DNA from: Brassica napus | Lineage: Eukaryota; Streptophyta; Magnoliopsida; Brassicales; Brassicaceae | Direction of reading: 5' to 3' | DNA length: 64,000 bases | Assembly (NCBI RefSeq): GCF_020379485.1 | Contig: NC_063447.1 | Span: 55,789,452-55,853,451, forward strand | Part shown: piece by piece, positions 23,181-35,816 of the stretch | How positions within the stretch are numbered: position 1 is the first letter of the stretch | Layout: the number at the start of each line of letters is the position of its first letter | The notes under the pieces: generated by a model | The model's input: the letters and a program-made list of their open reading frames with translations, nothing else | Told to the model about the DNA's origin: nothing | Databases searched by the model: none | Program-made: the position numbers and the translations under genes

Positions 23181-23783
23181 TAGGGTTGGGCAAAAAATCC
23201 GAGAACCCGAAGAACCGAACCAAATACGATCCAAAAAGTAGTACCGTATCCGAACCGAAATTAGTTAAATATCCGAACGGGTTCAAAATTTTGGTATCTA
23301 AAGAACCATAACCGAACCCGATCCAAACCGAAATATTATAGATACCCGAATATATCCAAATTAGAATTATGTACCTGAATATGTTAGCTATTTTTAGATA
23401 TAATATCCAAAAAAATATCTAAAATGTATAAGATATTTTGAAATTGTCTAAAATATTTAAAAATATATACAAATAGTCAAAAATAAATATCTAAAATAGA
23501 TAACTCAAAACACCAAAATACTTAAAATGTCTATTGATTGATTCTCCATCCAAATTTTCAAGCTAAACTAATTTTTAGGTTAAGTATAGGTATTTTAGCA
23601 TACATTATTCAAAATTTTATGTTATATATTATTTTTATTTATAGATTTTGAGAAATTTAAATTATATATGAATTTAAAATTTATTTAAATAATTTAAACG
23701 GAGCCAGAATCTTTAAACCCGAAAACACAAAATCCAAATAGATACAAACTGAATCCGAATGGGTACCCGAACATCCACCCCTA
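23181..23783. mobile_element. hAT-like MITE nested in Mutator-like element
   Basis: Ends TAGGGTTGGGCA and TCCACCCCTA are inverted. The flanks GGCTTTGC (23173-23180) and AGCTTTGC (23784-23791) match at 7 of 8 positions. Subterminal CCGAACCCG-type tracts place it in the same family as the element at 13529. Non-coding. Confidence 0.85.
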
Positions 23784-23847
23784 AGCTTTGCAGCCGCCTT
23801 CTTTTGCTACTAGAACATAAAGAATGAAGATGCATTTTTTTCCTAAA

Positions 23848-24165
23848 TAGTACACTAGTATAACTAGTAAAACAAAGTCATTATTCAAATTAAATATTAT
23901 CGAAAAAATATTATTAACATATTTTGACACATATAAGCAGGAGGATTATACCAATATTTTTATTGGTTCTGCATTATCATCTTTTATAGCACTGACAACA
24001 AAAACCAAATATCATCATATTAATTGCAAAGTTGTACTAGTTATATGCATTGTATTTATACCAGTTATATTAGTTATACTCAATCTATTTGTACTAGTTA
24101 TACTTGTTTTAGTTATACTAGTTGTATTAATTTGAGTTGTACTAGTTATACTAGTAATACTCTGC
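23848..24165. repeat. ACTAGTTATACTAGTTGTA motif array, right block
   Basis: One forward cluster (23848-23875), then inverted copies (GTTGTACTAGTTATAC and related) at about 24025-24165, mirroring the left block. Confidence 0.85.
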
Positions 24166-24578
24166 GTTTTTTTATTTTGAATCTAGTACGTAAAAGATGA
24201 AATTTGATTCTGGGTAAGTTATAATTGATTGAATATGATTATGGGTTGATCGATTTGGTATAAGAAAGAGAAAATTAGCGGATAATTGAAAAACTTTTTT
24301 GATTTTATTTTAAAAAATAAAAACTATCGATGGAGAAGAAAGGGGGAAGAAGAAGAAGAAGATTTAGGTTAGTTGGGTCGGGTTTCGGGTGGGTCGGATT
24401 CTGGATCGGATAATAATGGCATGGGTAAGTAAATATGTTTAAATCTTTAGGTTTTTTAGTTATTTTACTTAAATTTCTATTTAAATTTAAATACAAATTG
24501 AAAAGAAAAAAGGATGGGTCTAAATGAGATTTTTTGGACCCCCAAATGGTCCATACTAGCATTTGATCCATCACTTAC

Positions 24579-25198
24579 AGCATTCCACCGTACCAGCTAC
24601 CACCGCCGAGCTGCACTAACACAATTCACTTTGTGACTTACTCATGAAGAGACTAAAGGCTAAAACTTATACTTTAACAACCATTTCCTCCAGGGGAGCC
24701 TATAATAACCAGTAAATAGTTGATTGAATAACATAAACAACTGCTAACTAAAAAGCTATGATTCTTTTACAATCTCAAATTACAAAGTCCTAACCATTTT
24801 CATAAAGTTTCACGTAAACAGAGTTGGATCTAAGAATTTGAAGATTATAAATATTTTTTTCTAAAATTTTTATAAATTTTTCATAATATGGAGACATTAT
24901 GCAAAAAGTCTACGAATTATTTTAGAGACTAAGGCCAATGTTTTATTGGGTTTTGCCTAAATGCCTCTGATATTTTTTTCTAGTAGAAAACATATAAAAT
25001 AAAGTTTTATTTTGTATATAGTATAATATTTTTAGAATTACTTTTTTTGTTTGGCTTATAAAACTTTTATATTTTAGATTTCATTAAATTCAAATTTTAG
25101 AAAATAAATTTTATTTTACATTATATTGGATTTATGTCTATGTTTATCATAATATTTATATATATAAATGTATAAATTTAGTTTCTGTTTATTTTAGT

Positions 25199-25235
<37 letters not shown>

Positions 25236-25845
25236 TTAAAAAGTGTCAAAAATAAAAACATATCTTAAAAAATAAGATAATTCTTATATGTATTGTATTG
25301 TTATCTCGAAATAACATTTTCTATTATAAAAGTTAAAAAGGTAAGATATAAAACCATTTATAATTAAATATTAATCAAGCAAAAATATTTGTATAAAGAT
25401 ATTTTCTAAAAGTATTTCTAATATGTGAATTTTTTTTTAAATCTAAACCAATAATAAGCATATATATTTTGATTAAAAAAATTGTCATATATAAATAATT
25501 TGATATTTGAATTAAAAATTTTGAAAACATAAATAATAACTTATTATGTTAGTGTTTGAATTAATAAGTTACAAACTAATAATTATTTGTAGGGAAATTA
25601 TGCATGTATGTGCGGGCAAAAAACCTATATAATATTATTTACGGAGTGATTTTTCGTATACGAGCTATCACGTTAAAAGTTGGAGCGGTTAAAGTCAATG
25701 ATACCCTTAATAAAATTTTATATAATTTATTGTATAAGTAAAAACAAATTTTATATTAATTATATTAGATTTATATGTTCTATTAGCTCATCGATTGTAA
25801 ATTAATATAATAAAATTATTAAAAATAAAAACATATTTATAAAAT
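24579..25845. other. AT-rich spacer downstream of F-box gene 1
   Basis: No gene recognised. It holds a TA microsatellite at about 25203-25231. A GC-rich CGGCGGTGGTA-type segment occurs on both sides of the Mutator-like insertion (20897 and 24586), but I cannot name its source. Confidence 0.5.
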
Positions 25846-26054
25846 ACTATATAAAATATTATTTTCATATAACAACAGAATATCTATGAGAATTGTCTGT
25901 TTTTTTAAATATTTTTTTTTTGTCAAAAGACATATAAATCTAAGATAAGCATTTAAGAATTTTAGTCAAAAAGACAAAAAAAACATATTTAAAAAAAAAA
26001 AAGATAATTCTCATAGATATTCTATTGTTATATGAAAATAATATTTTATATAGT
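25846..26054. mobile_element. Foldback MITE, almost entirely inverted repeat
   Basis: The first 53 bp (25846-25898) are complementary to 26002-26054 with about two mismatches, and weaker complementarity continues inward to about 85-90 bp per arm. A transcript would form one long hairpin. No clear target-site duplication, so the superfamily is left open. Confidence 0.75.
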
Positions 26055-26149
26055 CCCCGTGTGTAATCTTCGACAAGAGATGGATTGTTCAAACTAAGAC
26101 GTTAAAAGAAAAACACTAAATGAAAACTACATTTTCCTCACTAAAATGC

Positions 26150-27307
26150 TTAAATAAACTTCACATTCTCGACATAGTTGAGATACGTGTAGGATCTTTT
26201 ACCCTGAAACGCTTCCAGTCCTTGGATTCCAACTTTTCTGATCCTCTTGCTCTCGATATTGAAGTAGATGATATAGGAAGGCACGTATTGAAAGCTGGGG
26301 GACAAGACGATTTCACTGGTACCAACCATTCCAATAATGCGCATGGTCTCTGTAACCACATCCTTCCACGAAGGTGGTAATACATATACATGTTTGGACC
26401 ACTCATGTTTTGCAGCATCTCGTAGAACCCACAGCTCAAGACTTTTATTTGCTTGACTAACATGACGAGAACTCCTCGACATAATCAAACCTAGTTTGCC
26501 ATCGTAGTTTACCAAGGTTGTCGAATGATGCATTGTTCTACTGAAAGTTTCCATGAACTTGACAAAGCTGAACTTCTCAGACCTCAAATCAAAACAAGCT
26601 ACCATAGAATTCAAGGAAGAACTGTTGACTGAAGCTGCGTAGTATAGAACACCACTGATGCATAACCACTTACGAGAAGTATAATGTGGTATGCAACATT
26701 CGACCAACCTCCATGACGAATTCTTGGTTCCTAATGTCAGAACTTGGTGCTCCTTAGAGATCCAACGATCAGTTACACGCGAGCTGTTCATTGACAATAG
26801 CTTAAATTCTTTCGCAATAGAGTCATATCCAAGATAGCTGTCCATTCCAACCCTCAACCTCGAGTTTAATCTTGGCAAGGTCAAGGCCTGTCCCGTGCTG
26901 GGGTTACATATCACCTTTTCAAACTCACAATTCCGGATCAGGTTAACTCCATAACACAAGAAGCCAGTGGTGTAACTAAATTCTCTTCCGGGGAAACGTG
27001 CAAGATGATTGGCGGCTACAACATACGAGTTCTCTTCTGGATTTTCAGGCTGAGGCGACGAGAAAAAGACAATCTCTCTGTCCTCTTTGAAGACGAATAG
27101 AAGCTGAGGGTGAGCAAAAGATTTGGTCAAAAACAACTCTGTGAAATCTTGACTGCGAAGCATAGACGCCCAGAACTTGGATATGCAACAACATCTCGCA
27201 ATCGCCTTTGACGGCAACCTCGAGAATATCTCGAAAACGAGGTCATCAGGAATTGGCAATGAACTTCTCTCAAGGTGCGGAGAAAATGTTAGAACCGAGA
27301 CGTTCAT
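26150..27307 (-). CDS. F-box protein with FBA-type C-terminal domain (copy 1)
   Basis: Single-exon gene of 385 residues from the chosen start at 27307 (MNVSVLTF...). The frame stays open to 27448, but the in-frame ATG at 27307 matches the start position in the paralogue at 37606, where the sequence before it also looks untranslated. The N terminus has an F-box (IPDDLVFEIFSRLPSKAIAR, about residues 20-60), which in this family binds ASK/SKP1 in an SCF ubiquitin ligase. The rest matches the F-box-associated type 3 domain (SSPQPENPEENSYVVA, NPSTGQALTLPR, EHQVLTLGTKNSSWRLVE, SGVLYYAAS), which is thought to recognise the substrate. The stop lies at 26150-26152. Part of a locally duplicated family; the target is unknown. 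Confidence 0.88.
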   Translation of the reverse strand: MNVSVLTFSPHLERSSLPIPDDLVFEIFSRLPSKAIARCCCISKFWASMLRSQDFTELFLTKSFAHPQLLFVFKEDREIVFFSSPQPENPEENSYVVAANHLARFPGREFSYTTGFLCYGVNLIRNCEFEKVICNPSTGQALTLPRLNSRLRVGMDSYLGYDSIAKEFKLLSMNSSRVTDRWISKEHQVLTLGTKNSSWRLVECCIPHYTSRKWLCISGVLYYAASVNSSSLNSMVACFDLRSEKFSFVKFMETFSRTMHHSTTLVNYDGKLGLIMSRSSRHVSQANKSLELWVLRDAAKHEWSKHVYVLPPSWKDVVTETMRIIGMVGTSEIVLSPSFQYVPSYIIYFNIESKRIRKVGIQGLEAFQGKRSYTYLNYVENVKFI

Positions 27308-27588
27308 GGCAGAAACGGATTCCGAAGAGTTGGTGTTTTTTTTCTTAGGACCAAAGAGTTTGTTTTGTTTTGGAAATAAAATCTCTGTATTTATTCTAAA
27401 GAAGGAAAGCCAAGAATTACACATTCTGCATGATACAAATGAGGCCATTGCCCATGACCCCCTTTATATACATGGCTTCTTCTGAATAGAAAGTGAAGAT
27501 CAAATTGGATCTTATGACTGAAAAATATTTCTTACTCCCAACACTTTTTTTTAAAGCTTATCTCTTATTTGCTTTGTCAGGTAATATA

Positions 27589-28680
27589 TCTCTTATATAT
27601 TAAAGAAGAAGCATTGTAATAAATGCGTTCACACTAAACTGGACACATGTAACGTATAGAAGCATTGTAATAAATGCGTTCACACTAAAATAGATACATG
27701 TTACATGTAGAGAGCTTCTCAGCAAAACTCTACATAAATATGTTCACACTATGTACTTTACCTAATATAAAACTCACATGCATGGTTTTTCTTTACGTTA
27801 TTTTTACTGTTTACGAATAGAGCTGAACAAATTATTCATAAATTTTGATTCGATTCGTTATCCATTTTGATTCGAACCAAAAAATCTGGATATCCGTTAT
27901 TTTACGAAGCAAATCAAATACTAAAATGCAATATCCGTAAAAAAAAAGAAATCACAAATATCAATATTTATAGGAACATATATCCAATTTGATTTGTTAT
28001 ATGCATATATATATACACATATTTAAAGAATTATATATAAGTTATATATTATAGTTTATATAAATTTTACAATATTTTTGTTTTAAATAATTTCATTTAA
28101 AGAATTTTATTTTTCATGTATTATTTTTTTAAAAATGTGATTTAATATTTAATTAACAGTATCTTTATATATTTATCAACCATCTTTATATACTCTTACA
28201 TACACATACATGTGCACATTGACGTGAGCACCTTATAACTAAGTATTTACCACCACTGAAATATCTAATTTTTTTGGAAGTTAAAATATTCTTTTTCTTT
28301 ATACTTCTTTCACTATCGACCAAATTGTAGTAAAATGATTTGTCTTAATAATTTTCTTTTCTTTTTTTAACTATTATTCGTTTAGAAACTATAATATGAA
28401 ACCATTGGTTCGACATCACGACTATCTAAGATTCATAACATGAAAACAAACAAATAATAGTAATTTTTGATCATCACAGAGAAAAAAAAAACATCAAACA
28501 TTTTAACCGAACAAACCAAATAAATATTGATTTAAAATGATAGTTATATTTTAGGAGATTAAAAACTAAAAAACAACCTAAAACCGAACAGATATCTAGA
28601 TTAAATAGATCAATGTCTCTTTATTAAAAAATAACGAAACTAATAATCACATTTCGCGCAAGGCGCGGGTTATTACCTAG
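27589..28680 (+). mobile_element. Non-autonomous Helitron upstream of F-box gene 1
   Basis: Begins TCTCTTATATATTAAAGAAG after an A and ends with a GC hairpin (CGCGCAAGGCGCG) then GGTTATTACCTAG before a T. 1092 bp and non-coding. A roughly 50-bp unit (AGAAGCATTGTAATAAATGC...) is repeated at its 5' end (27608 and 27658). The interior contains a degraded hAT-like stretch (27816-28000) related to the MITE at 53994. It starts about 280 bp upstream of the F-box start codon and may lie in its promoter. Confidence 0.88.
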
Positions 28681-29200
28681 TATTACATATAACATATACA
28701 TATCTTTCCATAACATTTTAGATTGCCCTAGATATTTTACATAAGACTTAAGACTTAAGAAAGTAGTAAATATTGGTAGGTTTGGTTCTCATTTGGCTAG
28801 CCCATTTGCTTGGCTGTTCAATGAATAAAATTAGGCTGAAAATGAACTGTGACAACACAACATGCATCTGAAAGCTTTAATCTTTAAAAAGAATTAATGC
28901 GTTTTGCCAAAAATGTCTTTGATAAGAGACATGTCAGATGATAGATAATCGAAGTGTTTTTTCAAAAAAAAAAGATAGATGATCGAAGTGTATTTTTGCT
29001 GAGATTTGGCATCTGACAATATAGATTCATGTTCATCTCGTAAGTTTGGAATAGAGGGTTATATAACTAAAATGTAGTGGTCTCGTCTACTCACCGTACT
29101 AAAAGAACACCTTGTATAGGAGTAACATTTTTAAAAATATGTATGTGCCAATATTAGATTATAAATATTCACTTATGTTATAATCAAATAACGTAATAGT
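28681..29200. other. Intergenic spacer
   Basis: No gene or element recognised between the Helitron and the left LTR of the first Copia element. Confidence 0.6.
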
Positions 29201-29540
29201 TGTTATAAATTATGGGGTGGATTGCCATTAACCAGACCCGGTTCAAGACCAGCCCAATACCTAGAAGATGGAGAGACGGCCGAAGCCCTAGAGAGAGGAG
29301 AGAGAGAGCCGACTTTAGGAAAGAGACGGCCACAAAGCTTGGAGAAAAGGAAACCCTTTCCTTTTTCTAGTAGATGTAATCTTTCCATTATTATGTATTA
29401 GTAGTTTTCCTAATCCTAGTGAGTTTAGGTTTTGGATACTTTTCATTTATCTTCATCTTGTAATCCTTATATAAAGGAACCCTCTTGATCATTAATAATA
29501 ACACAGAAATATTCAGTCTCAAAACTCTCTAATTACAACA
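29201..29540 (+). repeat. Left LTR of Copia element 1
   Basis: 340 bp, TG...CA. A TATA-like TATATAAAGG lies near 29467, close to the expected transcription start. Confidence 0.9.
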
Positions 29541-31208
29541 TGTTATCAGCACGATAGACTCCAAAATCCTGAGACAAAACCTAACCTAAAATCCATCACA
29601 AATAAACTCTAAATCGATCTATCTCTCAAACCCCCGAGGAACCAGATGACGAGCCACATATGAAATTGAAGCGCTTGACGAGACGAATCCATCAGCGCAA
29701 ACCGTTCGACGATCCGATCTCAGACGCGCCCACACTCGCAGAAACAATATGCAGCGCCGTCTTGGTCTTGTTAAAACCCTAATCCCGAAGAACCCTAAAT
29801 TGTTCTTGCTTGCGTTCCAGAAAGCTTTGCCGTCTCAGCCTGATACAATCTTAGCTCAGACAATCTCTTACGTCCTCAGCTTGCATCCCGAACGTCCTCA
29901 GCTTCACATTCGGCATCACAGCCAGCTCGCGTTCCAAAACAGACGCCCGCGAACCTGATAGAAAGAAGATGCGTCCCGCTCCAACTCAGATCGCGTAGAA
30001 CCCTAAACTCAATCGCGTCTTACGTCCGTCTCAGCCTCCGCTCTCGATCCCGAGCAGACGTTCAGCCTCAGCCCGTTTGCGAGAGGCGCTCACCATCCGA
30101 CGAACCCGATGAACCCTAACCCTAGGCGTTCCCCGTTCGCGTCTGACGCTCTCAGGCCCAGCTCGTGTCCTCGTCTCAGCCTCAGCTTGCGCTCAGCCCC
30201 AGCTCGCGATAGCCCTCGGCAACGAGACCCGATAGGAGCCGTCCCGCGTCCAAGGTTCATCCGTTCATCTTGGAGGTCCAGTTTCTACAATCTGTAAAAC
30301 AAAGGTAATCCTAATTCTGAGAACATGAATCGAACGTGGTTGTTTTGTAAAGATTGAAACCCTAAAAGATAATCTCTAAAACTAAAAACCATAGGTTAAT
30401 AGATCAATCCCCTATGAGTAAATCGAAGCTCTATAAGTTCGATCTAAACCTAAAAACGAGATTGATCCATTGATCAATTAAAATCAGAACCTTAAAGGTT
30501 TTTGAATCTCAAATCAAATCCCCTTGATCAAAGATCAAAGTTTTCGAAATCCCCTAAAACCCTAATTTTGGAAAATCGGATTTTAATTTTGATTTGAAAC
30601 TTGAGTGTTTGATTGATCGCCTAGAGCTATGATTAGGATTGTTTTTAAAACTTGAATCTGAATCTTGTTTAAATTAAAACCCTAATCTCGAATTTTAAAA
30701 TTCCTAATGGCCTTGAAACTCTTAATCTTGATTGATATTTCTAAAGGCCTTGAAACCTTAAATCTCTCGTTACTTAAAGCTTGAAAGATAGATTTAAAGA
30801 ATTTACATATTGAATGAGAGTTAGGTTGCTAGATTATTTAATTCTAAAACTTAATATATATGCAACTAAGAAATAAGATTGAATGCATCTAGATCCCGTT
30901 TTGTATATGGCCGTGTGGCCTAATACATTGTTCATACTTGCGGCCTTGTGCCCTTGATTGATTAAAAGCCGTGTGGCTTGGTGAATATCAAAGTGACCGT
31001 GTGGCCTAGTATCCGGATGGTTATAAACCGGATTGCATCATGATCCGATCCTTAAGATCGTTGTATCACATAACCATCGTGAAGCCTAAGCATCACAATG
31101 CAAAGCCGTGTGGCTTAAGCATCATAAATAGACTTATGAAATCATGTGCACTGGTTATATAAATTGGTTGCAAGAATTCTAAATCATAAATTGATTAAAT
31201 GATTTCAG

Positions 31209-31904
31209 ATGTCGAGATTTGAGCCTTCAGATTATGCTGCCATAAATCTCTCTGGAGATAATTATCAAGAATGGGAAATGAACATTTCAATTGCCCTGGA
31301 GTCTAGAGGACTCAGGAGATGTATCATTGAAGGCAATAATGCAATTGAAAGTGAAAAGCATAAAGCCATAACAATTATGCGCTACCATCCCACTGAGGAA
31401 CTGAGAAATCAGTATGAAAATATAGAGGATCCTTGTGAACTTTGGACAAGACTAGAATCCAGATACTCAATGATATTTTGGCGAAAGACCATGAATGAAT
31501 GAAAGCTTCTCAGTTTCCAGGATTTTGAATCCGTGGAAGAATATAATTCTGCTCTAATGAAAATCGCCCATAGTCTTGAACAATGTGGTGAAGTGGTAAC
31601 AGACGATGATTTACTATATAAAACATACTCCACATTCCATCCAAAGGATGTACTGTTATCACATAAGGCTAAGGTTTTCACAACCTATAATGACCTATTG
31701 TCATACCTATTTGCAATCAAGCAAAGAGAGCAGAAACTTAAAAATACTATTAGTCGATTTGAGAAACTTCAGAAAAGATACATTGAGCAACGAGATAGTG
31801 AGATGAGACTTCCTGAAGCCAATGAGGCTAGAAATGATAAGGAAGAATCCAAGAAAGCCGCCAGGGAAAATATAGATTGTGAGGCCGGCTTATACCTTGA
31901 CTAA
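31209..31904 (+). pseudogene. Copia gag relic
   Basis: Starts MSRFEPSDYAAINLSGDNY, followed by the W-containing segment typical of Copia gag (UBN2 type: YQEWEMNISIALESRGL, ELWTRLESRYS). An in-frame stop at 31500-31502 splits it; the same frame reopens to a stop at 31904. No CCHC zinc knuckle is left. Confidence 0.8.
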
Positions 31905-32589
31905 AGAAAGATCTCGACATAATAATTTTATTTTAAAGTTCTTGTTTTGTGATTTGCTTTTAACCTACTTGATGGTTCACGATTTTATATATACAATGGA
32001 ATTGATTTTGAATTTATTGTCTTGTCTGATCTTACTTGAACATATAAATGATTTTAAAGAGTTGCCTAAAGGGCATAAAACCAAGTAAGAAATCATAAAA
32101 GGGGTATAGTAAACCTAGTAAAGAAACTATGGCTAAGGCATTGCCTTAAAAGGCATTATACACACCCAAAAGAACATGTGACCCATTGAAGTTATAATGT
32201 ATGGTTTCCAAGTAGAAACAATGGGTAAGGAAGGAAACAAGTTCCTTTAGATTTTAAGAAAAATAAAATGCCTAAGACCTTGTAAGTGGTCGAGACTATA
32301 CCTATGTTCTCTACTGATTTAAAACTATGCTATAAGATCAGTATGATAAGAGGCAAGAGAAGTGGTGACTATACTGATATATCCCACGAAATTTTACACT
32401 ATATGGCATGATAGGATTAGCCATCCTAAAGTCTAAACTTGATGCAAAGATTAAAAAGGCACAGAGTTATCCCGTAAAAGATCTCACGTTGTGAAACATG
32501 TACACAAAGGGAAACTCATTAGGCTTAATTGTCCCAAGCACCACGACCTTATAGTATGGTCATGAGGGGGAGAGAGGATAAACCCATGA

Positions 32590-32840
32590 TCAATACTACA
32601 AGTTCGTGTATGGCTCGGCCATAAAGGACCATTCCTCGGCCGTAGAGGCCATGATACAAACGGCCAGACCGAAGAGGCCATTACTCGGCCGAAGAGACCA
32701 TGTTATGGTCGGCTGCAAAGACCATCACCTATACACGGCTTGGCCATGACTTGTATATGCATAGTGCAGGCTTGGCCGCACATAAGCCATTACCTATAAA
32801 AGGTTCGGCCATGTAAGCCATTATCTATAAGACTAAGATT
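32590..32840. repeat. Degenerate CGGCC-centred repeat in Copia element 1
   Basis: Repeated units of roughly 20-30 bp built on CTCGGCCGAAGAGGCCAT and variants. A related GCCGTGTGGC repeat occurs at 30910-31120, and a GCGTCCGGC-type repeat at 34350-34490. Confidence 0.75.
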
Positions 32841-35321
32841 TTAAAGTCTATAAGCTTGGAGAAATTATGTTTTACATGTATAGAATGATGATATGATCAT
32901 ATGCATCAGGCCATATAAGTGAGCATAGATATTCCCATCTCAGATTGAATACGGGTCATAAAACCAGACATACACCATCTTAAGAGATTTTGAATAAACC
33001 ACCACATACATACATGTGCCGTCTAAGATGGAACCTCAAAAGAGGATTGGAAATATATAAGAATAATATCTTCTCCACGAAATCAAAAGGACCGTGAGCC
33101 AAAACATGGGTGATCAAATAGTGGCCAGGTGCGGATTGCATGAAACAAATGAATCCGAATATCAAAGGAGAAAGATTATGAGCTGGATAAAAGGATGTTA
33201 AAAGTACGAATGGTTTTAACCATCATTGTCTTGGCAAAGATCCTCGGACTATACATTATGATTTAAGACGTCCAAAGAAAGATTATATAAAGCTAGCTAA
33301 TTGAGAAGCTAATAGAAATGTCAGACACTGACCCGAGAAATGACTAACCAGCTTAGCACCAAATGAATGTCCTAGAAGAGACATAATCAAGTTGCTATAG
33401 AGTCTATACAAGATAGACCAAGTGTTCCATAAGATAAAGGAATCTCGGATAGAAAAAAATGGTGCATGGAATACAGATCCGAGATTATAAGAGAAACCAT
33501 ACCAGACATTGAGAAAAGGCTGCGCAGCTACACATCTAAGGTACCAAACCATGTAGTCATGGGACGCCAAGCTACTAGGTAATAAAGGTCCTGGATAATA
33601 AGATCTCAAATCTACAGATCATGTCTGGAACATAATGGAACCACATGAAAGTATCGACACACACACACATATTTGTATAAAGATACATAAAGTTATAGCA
33701 CTTGAACATAAAGAAATGAACGAGGATCATGAACCCACGAAAGAGTACTCATACAATCATAAAAGATCATAGAGATTAGAAAAAATAAAACGTGGAGGTT
33801 CAAAGTATCTAAAAGAGAGATGGGCGTATTGGCCATATACATATACAGAAACGCCATCTGATAAACCAGTGAAATAGATGGATCTTGTGAGATAAAGAAA
33901 CCGTGAGAGAAGGCACATGATGACGAGGTTTAAGAGTGTTCATGTCTTCCTACTTAACAGCATTAGATTATAGCTTGTTACACAAGGTACTCACAGAGAT
34001 CAAAGGAACAGATTATAAGGAGATAAACTCCTATGTGGTAGATGCTGCTACAGATTTTTGAAATTGAAAATGGTCTGGTCATAAGAAAGAAATTAGATAC
34101 AATGATGTAGTAAGCAGCATATGGATCACTGGATAAGATGAAAGAACAGCTTCGTTCCTAAGCTGATTCATGGACTGAAACATAAAGCAGCTGCATATAG
34201 TATGTAAAAGAAATTGATCACGCATGATCATTGATCTTGGAGTTGTATAAAAGACAATCCAATACAGTCCATATATTTGAAATTGCTTGTGATTATACTA
34301 AACCTAAAAGAGGTTAGTAAGCATAGGATAAATCTATGTGGGTGTCCGATCAAAAAGCGTCCGGCCCCGGCCCTTCAAATTAAAGATGTCCGACTCTGTC
34401 CGTCTAAGGGCGTCCGGTTCTTCAGCAAAGAACGCCTGGCTCTTCTACTAGACGCGTCCGGCTTTTAAGACTAAAAGGCGTCTGGCCCTTATTCTTGATC
34501 ACGGGCTAGTAGAGACAGAAGATCAATCGGATACAAATGTATTATAGTCCATAAGCTTGTGAGAGACGAAATCCATGACCTAATAATATATACTTAGTGT
34601 GTGATATGATCCACAGCAACTGAGGTCATGAGACGCCATCATTAAGATAGGAATGCAAAATGAATACGACATTACCTAAGGCAAAGAAATCGATGTCCAC
34701 ATCCATGAGAGTGTTCGGCCGCAGAGCTAATAAGAGATTATAAACTCACAGCAATGATCATTGATCTTGAACACTCATGAGACAAGTAGTGGACATGTAT
34801 AGAAAAGGTCTATGACCCAGACATGGATCGGCCAGATCGAGACATAGGTTCATGATAACCATGTCTAGTACACTGTCCATAAGTACTTGGTTTATCCGAC
34901 CATAGTAAAGAGTTAAGAGTAGACGATCACGTCTAGACTATGGACACATGCAAACAAGATTTGCAAAGACCCAATAGTGATCCCCGAGAACAATATGGTT
35001 CACATTATTTAGCACACATGCTTTACCGGGACACTCGATGTCAAGAGACATGAGAAACGACCTAAGAGGTCGAAGTGGTCTAGATATGGCTTAGTAATGA
35101 ACTTGGCCGATTACTCCCTTCCTACATATACAGGAAAGATCACGCATCAGATGCGTAGAATGTAGAAACCTACAGTGAGGTTCACATCAGGGGGTTTAGT
35201 GCGTGTTGTACTTTTTTTCCTTCATCATGGTTTTGTCCCACTGGGTTTTCCTGATAAGGTTTTAATGAGGCAACATGAAGCGTACTACAAATCCTATATG
35301 GTTATGGCATCCAAGGGGGAG

Positions 35322-35665
35322 TGTTATAAATCATGGGGTGGATTGCCATTAACCAGGCCCGGTCCAAGACCGGCCCAATACCTAGAAGATGGAGAGACGG
35401 CCGAAGCCCTAGAGAGAGGAGAGAGAGAGCCGACTTTAGGAGAGAGAGAGACGGCCACAAATCTTGGAGAAAAGGAAACCCTTTCATTTTCCTAGTAGAT
35501 GTAATCTTTCCATTATTATGTATTAGTAGTTTTCCTAATCCTAGTGAGTTTAGGTTTTAGATACTTTTCATTTATCTTCATCTTGTAATACTTATATAAA
35601 AGAACCCTCTTGATCATTAATAATAACACATAAATATTCAGTCTCAAAACTCTCTAATTACAACA
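35322..35665 (+). repeat. Right LTR of Copia element 1
   Basis: 344 bp, nearly the same as the left LTR, with a few substitutions and a GA-repeat length difference. Confidence 0.9.
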
Positions 35666-35689
35666 ATAGTTATATTGTCTGTTAATTGA

Positions 35690-35816
35690 AATGTTGGCTT
35701 GTATACAGTACAATTAGGATGGATAACGCGGTGACAACATAATTTTCATTGGTACCAGCCACTCCGATAAAGTATAACTTGGCCTCTGCAACTACATTCT
35801 TCCATAGCGGGCCGGG
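35690..35816 (-). pseudogene. F-box gene C-terminal fragment
   Basis: Minus-strand translation PLWKNVVAEAKLYFIGVAGTNE aligns with the PPSWKDVVTETMRIIGMVGTSE block of the neighbouring F-box proteins. Nothing on either side continues the gene; the Copia element starts about 25 bp away. A leftover of a further F-box copy. Confidence 0.75.

Larger units (their letters stand above)
20945..24569. mobile_element. Non-autonomous Mutator-like element with motif array
   Basis: A perfect 9-bp duplication ATCACTTAC flanks it (20936-20944 and 24570-24578), and both ends begin GGA(C/T)CAAA with about 45-55 bp of imperfect inverted similarity (left ...GTCAAAAAAAAATCT, right ...GGGTCCAAAAAATCT). No transposase ORF. 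Arrays of ACTAGTATAACTAG / GGTACAACTAG occupy the left half in forward orientation and the right end in inverted orientation. A hAT MITE is nested at 23181. Confidence 0.85.
29201..35665 (+). mobile_element. Degenerate Copia-type LTR retrotransposon, gag only
   Basis: LTRs 29201-29540 and 35322-35665 both begin TGTTATAAAT and end TTACAACA; the 5-bp duplication ATAGT flanks the element (29196-29200, 35666-35670). A primer-binding-like TTATCAGCACG follows the left LTR, and a purine tract (AAGGGGGAG) precedes the right one. A gag relic lies at 31209-31904. No protease, integrase or reverse transcriptase could be read in the remaining 3.4 kb. A leader of about 1.7 kb separates the LTR from gag. 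It is a non-autonomous derivative that would need enzymes supplied in trans. By eye the LTRs differ at about a dozen sites, so it is older than the Copia element at 41239. Confidence 0.9.

Noticed and set aside
29749..30297. Small ORFs in the Copia leader
   Set aside because: Position between primer-binding site and gag and lack of domains indicate untranslated leader.
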